This document shows, in pieces, positions 17,829-22,490 of a stretch of DNA of 22,490 bases. The DNA is from Coptodactyla brooksi (taxonomy: Eukaryota > Arthropoda > Insecta > Coleoptera > Scarabaeidae). The notes under the pieces are model-generated. The model saw nothing but the letters and a program-made list of their open reading frames with translations. It was not told the DNA's origin and did not search any database. The position numbers and the translations under genes were made by a program. Numbering within the stretch: the first letter of the stretch is position 1; the number at the start of each line of letters is the position of its first letter. The stretch covers positions 1 through 22,490 of the forward strand of contig JAWQRM010000463.1 of the NCBI GenBank assembly GCA_033557675.1, read 5' to 3'.

Positions 17829-19155
17829 TCATTGTAATGAAGTACTGGGCGTAGGGCCGACGGACACATCGATTTTTTTCATTACGAAACGTTCTCTTAT
17901 TGGCGATTCATCAGATGTGGAACAATCTTCTTCTATGTCTTCCAGAGAAATATCGCCCAAACCTGCTTCATTGGTAAACTGAACAATGCTTGATAGCATC
18001 GCTTCTGCAGGAACACGTTTCTCACATACCTCCATATGTTTTTTCCAAACTTCGTTCATACAGTTTTCTGTTATATCATCCCAACCCAATGTTATGTTAT
18101 TTATTGCGTCAAGTATGCTGTATTTTTTCCAAAATTCTTGAATGGGTGTCTGCTTTTCACTATCGGCGCTCTTAATAAGTTTTTTAAGAGTATAACGCAT
18201 GTTTTTTAAGAGTATAACGCACGAGTATAATTTCCGTTAACATTTGTAATTACACCGTGATCCATTGGATCAAGGAAGTTGTATTGGCGGGCAAAAAAAT
18301 CACTCTAATCGGAATGGATGACTCCAAATTTCGTAATTGGCTTGGATTACCAGGTGCGTTATCCAACAGTAGTAATGCTTTTGGTTGTATGTCTCGATGC
18401 TTGCAATATGGTTTCACATAGGGGCAAAAGTGGTTAAAAAACCAATTTTTGAAAATGTTAGTCGTCACCCATGCTTTTTTGTTGGATTCCCACATGATGG
18501 GCAAGTCAGATTTCTGAACACTTCGCATTGCTCTTCACATTTTAGAGTGATAAACTAAGAGTGGCTTTAATTTGATGTCACCCTTAGCGTTTCCTCCTAA
18601 TAAAAACATTAGCCTTTCTTTAACGATCTTAAAACCAGAGACCTTTTTCTGTTCCTGAGAAATAAAAGTACGGTTACGCATTCTCTTCTAATAGAGACCT
18701 GTTTACTTAACATTGAAGACAAACTCCGGTGGGTAATTCCCTTCTACGATGATCTGCTTTAGCATCGCGAGAAATTCTTAAGCAGCTAGAGTATCCGCGC
18801 TAGCTGCTTCTCCAGTGATTCGAATATTACGTAAATTGCTGCGTTTTTTTTAAAGCGATCAAACCAACCTCGACTAGCCGCGAATATTTCCGAAGTGTTT
18901 TTTGTTTCTTTTTGAATGTGCTGGAAAAGACTTTTTGCTTTTTCCATTAATATTAATTGGCCTGAGTTTGATTCAACGATCCAAATACAAAGCCTTTTCT
19001 CAATTTCTTCTAAAGTAAAACTTCGGGTTCTTGTTGTTTATCTTACCGAGAGTTTTGTAGTCGACATCGCAGAGGACTTAATTCTACAATTAATTTTTAA
19101 GAATTATCCTTATTGTCGAAGTTGGTAACTTTAAAGAAACACGAAACCAAACGTG
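17829..19155 (-). pseudogene. Tigger/jerky-type transposase, frameshifted
   Basis: Domains in order on the minus strand start with a Psq-like helix-turn-helix remnant (VSLKLPTSTIRIILKN, about 19130-19085). TRTRSFTLEEIEKRLCIWIV and SEIFAASRGWFDRFKKN follow, the CENP-B-type second HTH. Then TGEAASADTLAA and the DDE domain: YPPEFVFNV-K-stop-TGLY, KERLMFLLGGNAKGDIKLKP, ALLLLDNAPGNP, FLPANTTSLIQ and MDHGVI. The first catalytic Asp is now Lys (18706-18708) followed by a stop where Glu is expected. The second Asp remains (18361-18363). The third is present but out of frame. The last 123 codons (to 17829) form one open frame with the C-terminal helical region. There are at least three frame breaks and several stops, so it cannot encode a working enzyme. 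Confidence 0.88.
18180..18221. repeat. 20-bp tandem duplication inside the transposase
   Basis: TTTTTTAAGAGTATAACGCA occurs at 18180-18199 and again at 18202-18221 with TG between. The 22-base period adds a frame break to the transposase next to its third catalytic Asp. It probably arose by replication slippage after the element died. Confidence 0.85.
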
Positions 19156-19361
19156 GAACTTTGAAAATACGTGTTATACGCATGACGATTTAAACTGATT
19201 TGGCATCAACACAAATCGTGCACGCTGAGATTGATAGGTTTGTCGATTTAGGGGAATAACCGAATCGCAGCAAACCAACATTGCGATACGATTGCTTCGA
19301 ATTCGGGAAATCGTCAAGTTGAACAAAAACAGCGTTATAGCAAAACAGCGCACATCGGGGT

Positions 19362-19384
19362 AGCGTTAAGCGGGGTATTATCTG
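19362..19384 (-). repeat. Tigger right terminal inverted repeat
   Basis: On the minus strand it starts CAGATAATACCCCGCTTAAC and is followed outside by TA at 19385-19386. It carries a one-base insertion relative to the left end. Confidence 0.85.
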
Positions 19385-19386
19385 TA

Positions 19387-20029
19387 TATTTATTTCATGA
19401 AGAAACATTTCTGAAATCGATTATACCGTGAATATTGGTTATAATATTGGTAAATAGTGGTTATTGTTATAGAAAAGACGCTTACCTTGGAAGCAGTATA
19501 TTGCTTCTAAAAGGCGCAGTATTCGGTATTGTTCTAAAGTCAATCAGGATGCATTTTGGATTTATACATATATACTGCTAGAAATATAGATTATTGTCAA
19601 AATCATTCTCAATATAAGACCACCACTCGCACCATTCTTGAACCCGCTTATGGACTATTAGACTGAGTATTTAGTACATCTGGATAACTCTATGCAGCCA
19701 ATGCAAATAAAAGCACATAATTTAGCATTTATTTAACATCTGCTATTCATTACATACACCATGCCAAATGTATCGCCGACTTAATTTAGGTTAAACGCGT
19801 TTTAGAATATTTTACACTAAAACAAATGCTAAAGAATTATCGAATGACAATATCTTACAAATCTGGTACAAAAGTAATGTAGACTGACACATTCCCAGTA
19901 ATGTTATTACTAGTCTAAATAGAGTATACAACCAGCTTGCGGTTATTTATTCACAGGTAATTCATTTCAGCCGACCAGATAATATCAGCTGAACTCTTTA
20001 CGACAAGTACATATCTGAGAAACGCGGCT
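19387..20029. other. AT-rich non-coding stretch
   Basis: No gene is recognised. ATATTGGT(T/A) words recur at 19432-19465 (ATATTGGTTATAATATTGGT), a minor local duplication. Confidence 0.55.
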
Positions 20030-20280
20030 ATTGTTTGAAGGATACACCGAATTCCATTGCATCCCGAAGGATCGCCGAAGGCATTCGCGCGCGAATGCAA
20101 GTACAGCATGTGCATGGAAGCGGCCGTACGCCGCCGAAGGACCTGCCGATCGGTATCTTTGAGGTTCAATTTCCTCTTTGGAAATTATCGACGAGCCAAC
20201 TTTTAAGCCTGTGCCTGCTCGGGTCATAACTCATTACAATACAACCTATTCGAAAAACGCTCTTCGCTGACCGACGAATG
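20030..20280. promoter_or_regulatory. CpG-rich island 4 with a long palindrome
   Basis: A GC- and CpG-rich patch with repeated (C)GCCGAAGG and GCCGATCGG words. Overlapping frames exist on both strands (20035-20229 plus; 19985-20227 minus), none with a recognisable domain, so no gene is called. It contains the 18-bp palindrome at 20081-20098. It may be a promoter, an unrecognised exon or a GC-rich insertion. Confidence 0.35.
20081..20098. repeat. 18-bp perfect palindrome, CpG-rich
   Basis: GCATTCGCGCGCGAATGC reads the same on both strands. It has four CpG steps and no loop, which suits a dimeric DNA-binding site or cruciform better than an RNA hairpin. Confidence 0.9.
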
Positions 20281-20808
20281 TTGGTTAATTAAACGATGCG
20301 TACCACAGATGATTTAAAGTTTTCCAGTTTAATTGGCTTTCTTGATGGCTTAATCCAAGTCGCCTATACTCACGCCTCGGAGTGTACCTGGCTAGACTCG
20401 TTGTTTAATCGCCTAGTTTCCCAGAAGAATTTCATAACTATTAGGATTATAATCAACTCATTGTTGAATATTTGTGCAAGGGTTGACAAAAATGGCAATA
20501 TTTAAAGAAGTAATTGTATATTGTCAACGTGACGAACACTGTGATTTAACATGCTGACTTTTAGCAAGTGTAAAAATGCTTTATAGTAAGGTCTTAAGGG
20601 GAGAAAAAACTCTTTGGACGCCAGAAAATGAGTCATTTTTTATAATTTTTTTAGAGGTGATAATTTGTTTTTTACAAAACAAAGTGGCGGCGTTACAGAG
20701 TATTCCTATAAAGGTCTTTTGCGTGACATCGAAAAGTGGATCATAATTTTCAAAATGGAAGTGTAACCTTCATTAAATACTCCAGCAGCAATGTAGGCTG
20801 AGATTTTA
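20281..20808. other. Non-coding stretch
   Basis: The plus frame 20296-20505 (69 codons) has an ATG but no recognisable domain and ordinary AT-rich codons; I treat it as uncertain and do not call it. Some of the right half may be leader sequence of the mariner relic that follows. Confidence 0.4.
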
Positions 20809-21096
20809 ATGATTTTTAATCCAGAATGCAGGTGCTTGTGTATGGGTTATGCAATAGTAATAACCGAGAAAGATTTCCATCACGAAATGTTTTTATGCGA
20901 ACTTTTCAAAAACTGCCCAAAAAACGTTCAGTGTACCATTAAAACGGAAGCTCCTCAGAGGCACACTGTTGAGGAAGAAGAAGCGGTTGTTGATGCAGTG
21001 ATGGACGACCCAAATACAAGCACAGTGACAGATTGCTGCATCAAAGGATTAATACAGCCTACTTTTAAAATCAAGATTTTTTATACGATGACCTAA
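20809..21096 (+). pseudogene. mariner/DUF4817-type transposase N-terminal relic
   Basis: The frame contains CELFKNCPKNVQCTIKTEAP and RHTVEEEEAVVDAVMDDPNT then ST. (R)TVxxxEEAV(L/V)xxV-x-x-(N/D)P-x-TST is the linker and second helix-turn-helix start of this mariner group; compare AVLNEIEDHPKTST at 8675-8716. The preceding ECRCLCMGYA block fits the first helix-turn-helix only loosely. After TSTV the frame loses similarity and ends at 21096. No catalytic domain is present. A matching terminal repeat at 21211-21219 marks the 3' end of the element, so the internal part has been deleted. Confidence 0.6.
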
Positions 21097-21170
21097 ATTA
21101 AAAGTAGTATAGCTCGGTGAGGAAACAAAATCGGACAAATTTTCAAAGAATAAAAAGTGTTTAAAAAAGA

Positions 21171-21221
21171 GTCTTCTATGTCGCGTTTTAGTTTGGCACG
21201 CGACTTATGATTCATCCTGTA
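21171..21221 (-). repeat. mariner 3' terminal inverted repeat region
   Basis: Read on the minus strand the end is TA-CAGGATGAATCATAAGTC. CAGGATG is the same outer sequence as at 9499-9505, and CAGGGTG at 22201 is close to it. TCGCGT and ACGCGA form a small inverted pair just inside. This probably closes the relic at 20809-21096. Confidence 0.55.
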
Positions 21222-21301
21222 TAGTAAAACAATCCTTGTGTATATTTATATAAAGTTAATTCATGGTTGAGTAATTCTTTTTAATAAATTTTAGTTTGAA
21301 A

Positions 21302-21441
21302 AAAGTTGAACAATGTCACCACTACACTAAAAGTGAAAATACCTGTATTTCATCGCTACTGATGATGCCAACTTGATTGGCGAAACGTGCGTCCAGCGGT
21401 TATTTTTCAGTTTTGCTGTACTGGTAAAATTGTTGAACTTT
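21302..21441. mobile_element. ~140-bp palindromic element with hammerhead-like tip
   Basis: Arms 21302-21343 and 21400-21441 are imperfect inverted repeats: the left arm starts AAAGTTGAACAAT and the right arm, reverse-complemented, AAAGTTCAACAAT. They agree at about 31 of 38 aligned bases. No coding sequence lies between them. The centre (21352-21400) folds as a three-way junction resembling a hammerhead ribozyme, listed separately. It looks like a non-autonomous, snapback-type element. Confidence 0.65.
21352..21400 (+). ncRNA. Hammerhead-ribozyme-like core (type I layout)
   Basis: In order: stem I 5' strand ATCGCT (21352-21357), CTGATGA (21359-21365), an extra T, stem II GCCAA/TTGGC with loop CTTGA (21367-21381), GAAA (21382-21385), a two-pair stem III A-C/G-T with loop GTGC, then C (21393, the predicted cleavage position) and the stem I 3' strand AGCGGT (21395-21400). 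CUGANGA and GAAA are the invariant hammerhead core, and very short stem III is typical of hammerheads described in Penelope-like elements. Two departures weaken it: the stem I pair next to the core is A-C, and one unpaired T separates CTGATGA from stem II. It may be decayed. Confidence 0.45.
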
Positions 21442-21708
21442 GTTACTATGCCAAGGATTCGGAACTCACGACTTTAGCATAGTTTAGCCAAGCATTTCAG
21501 TTACACTCTGTATATCATTAATTGAAACTTTTGATTGTGGAAGCTGAAATAGAAGCTACCAACGGGAATATAAGAACAAAGGACACATAACAATAAAGCA
21601 TAACGGAGGCAACCACAGTTAAGAACACAATTCACAAAGAACGCAAAGCAATACAAAATATAAAAAAACTACAAGATAGCAACAAGAAAATAAATTGATT
21701 TCCGAGCA

Positions 21709-21718
21709 GGAATCGAAC
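21709..21718 (-). promoter_or_regulatory. tRNA-type B box
   Basis: The reverse complement GTTCGATTCC matches the pol III B box GTTCGANTCC exactly. Its flanks form 4 of 5 T-stem pairs (one wobble), and TCGG follows. No complete tRNA can be folded from contiguous bases. Confidence 0.55.
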
Positions 21719-21928
21719 ATACGACCTCTACTTTAATGACAATTCTGAAAAAGTACTTAAACCTAAATACAATAAGAATTTTATAACTAACAATATTTTT
21801 CCCTGTGCCTGTCGTATTTTAAAATGGTCAGAGACTTTATTTACAATCCACTAGTGTCTTAACCTAAAATTAATTCACAATAAATAATAACAAAGTATGT
21901 ATAGTAGACAAAAATGGAACGCGACTTA

Positions 21929-21940
21929 CCGTCTGAGCTA
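21929..21940 (-). promoter_or_regulatory. tRNA-type A box
   Basis: The reverse complement TAGCTCAGACGGTAAG fits the tRNA D-arm/A box. It is on the same strand as the B box but 211 bases upstream of it, too far for a normal tRNA or SINE head. It is probably a tRNA-derived SINE split by an insertion, or two separate relics. Confidence 0.5.
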
Positions 21941-22200
21941 TGTGAGGGTCGCTTGTTCAGGTGGTAAGAACACTTGTAATACAGTCATGTAAGATAAACT
22001 AGAAGATGTACATCGTACATGACTTTCTCTTACCTTATTCCTGGTTTAAATATAAAAAGAATTCTAAAAAAATTCCATTCGTACCTGTCATCTTTTTCCA
22101 AAAATGTGTAATAACTCCCAAACGGTGCCATGTAGAACTGATGTATAATAATTAAAGTGGCCTTCAAATCTTGCAAAGACTTCAAAAGTATCATAATATA

Positions 22201-22490
22201 CAGGGTGTTCTATTTAAAAATCTAAAGTTGGACAGTTTTTAGAATAAACCGAACATCTTGTGTATTCGAAAACTATTTCAAATTGTGAAGAGTTCGATGT
22301 CATGCAACCTTTATTTAGGTTCGAGACTTATTGGTGGGGTGAAAAGTAATCTCCTTGACCGCAAGAATGCGCTGCTACTGCAAAAAAGGTTATGGTGCCT
22401 TGAAGTCCGTTCATATTTAGGCAGACATGCCAAATTTCAGTGCGATACTGTATTTAGTTTTGTTTTGACAGCTGATTGTTGTTGACGTGT
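22201..22490 (+). mobile_element. mariner element 5' end, running off the window
   Basis: TA at 22199-22200 is followed by CAGGGTGTTCTATTTAAAAA, a terminal repeat of the same type as those at 9481-9505 and 21211-21219. The next ~290 bases are a leader without a transposase frame; the 75-codon plus frame at 22258-22485 is not recognisable. In this mariner group a leader of this kind precedes the MVFT-type start, so the transposase start would be expected just beyond the right edge. Confidence 0.6.

Larger units (their letters stand above)
17497..19384 (-). mobile_element. Tigger/pogo DNA transposon with both ends
   Basis: The left end reads TA-CAGTAATACCCCTCTTAACG (17495-17516). The right end, reverse-complemented, reads TA-CAGATAATACCCCGCTTAAC (from 19386). 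The terminal repeats match apart from a one-base indel and one substitution over about 22 bases, and each is bordered by the TA dinucleotide that Tc1/mariner-superfamily elements duplicate on insertion. The element is 1,888 bases long, a plausible full length for this group, and encodes the degenerate transposase at 17829-19155 on the minus strand. It is therefore a complete but inactive insertion. Confidence 0.9.
21442..22198. other. Non-coding stretch with tRNA-like boxes
   Basis: There is no protein-coding remnant. Apart from the A and B boxes it holds only a small hairpin, ATGTAC-ATC-GTACAT (22006-22020). Confidence 0.5.

Noticed and set aside
19190..19408. 72-codon minus-strand frame over the Tigger right end
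   Set aside because: It covers the terminal inverted repeat and non-coding end of the transposon. The transposase begins further in, near 19155.
19985..20229. Overlapping frames in CpG island 4 as a gene
   Set aside because: Three frames on two strands are open over the same GC-rich bases and none shows a domain, so no choice can be justified.
1..22490. CRISPR arrays, bacterial operons, rRNA genes or prophage
   Set aside because: There are no regularly spaced repeats, no dense co-directional genes, no ribosome-binding pattern and no rRNA-like conserved blocks. All recognisable proteins are eukaryotic transposon relics.

Overview
This is AT-rich eukaryotic nuclear DNA, most likely from an insect or another arthropod. 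The evidence is the set of degenerate transposons: several mariner-like transposases (including the HTH 'DUF4817' type typical of insects), a Tigger/pogo element, a piggyBac C-terminus, a Mutator-like transposase with a YqaJ nuclease end, and Penelope-like (PLE) GIY-YIG fragments. No bacterial operon, rRNA or intact tRNA was seen. No complete host gene can be supported. All family assignments come from reading translations by eye, not from a database search.

Layout. 1-2250 is AT-rich with one mariner fragment (1384-1524, minus). 2280-2960 holds an (AC)7 microsatellite and then CpG island 1, with a small ATG frame that could be a first coding exon. 2960-6410 is very AT-rich and carries Penelope debris: a PLE-tail hairpin, a minus-strand 3' end, a plus-strand GIY-YIG piece, a plus-strand C-terminus, and a ~300-bp direct repeat whose second copy abuts the PLE tail. 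7230-7850 is CpG island 2. 8220-8260 is a hairpin with an alternative fold. 8602-9505 has two mariner/DUF4817 copies placed tail to tail. 9760-11430 is a Mutator-like transposase pseudogene whose catalytic core is deleted. 11837-12016 is another PLE GIY-YIG piece.

12650-12830 holds two inverted repeats. 13506-14810 holds two further mariner/DUF4817 pieces on the plus strand. 15066-15104 is a PLE tail. 15880-16210 is CpG island 3, with a small frame that begins like an N-myristoylated protein. 16364-16588 (minus) is an uninterrupted unrecognised frame. 16701-17240 is a piggyBac C-terminus joined to a mariner fragment. 17497-19384 is a nearly full-length dead Tigger element with both terminal inverted repeats and TA target duplications. 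20030-20280 is CpG-rich and contains an 18-bp perfect palindrome. 20809-21219 is another mariner/DUF4817 relic. 21300-21442 is a palindromic element with a hammerhead-ribozyme-like core at its tip. 21709-21940 carries two tRNA-like promoter boxes. 22201 to the end is the 5' end of one more mariner element.

The pieces do not form a pathway. They record repeated transposon insertion, deletion and decay in an intergenic or intronic region. The four GC-rich patches are the best places to look for host promoters or exons. The most interesting signals are the hammerhead-like core inside a palindrome, the recurring PLE tail motif, the open frame at 16364-16588, and the two candidate first exons.
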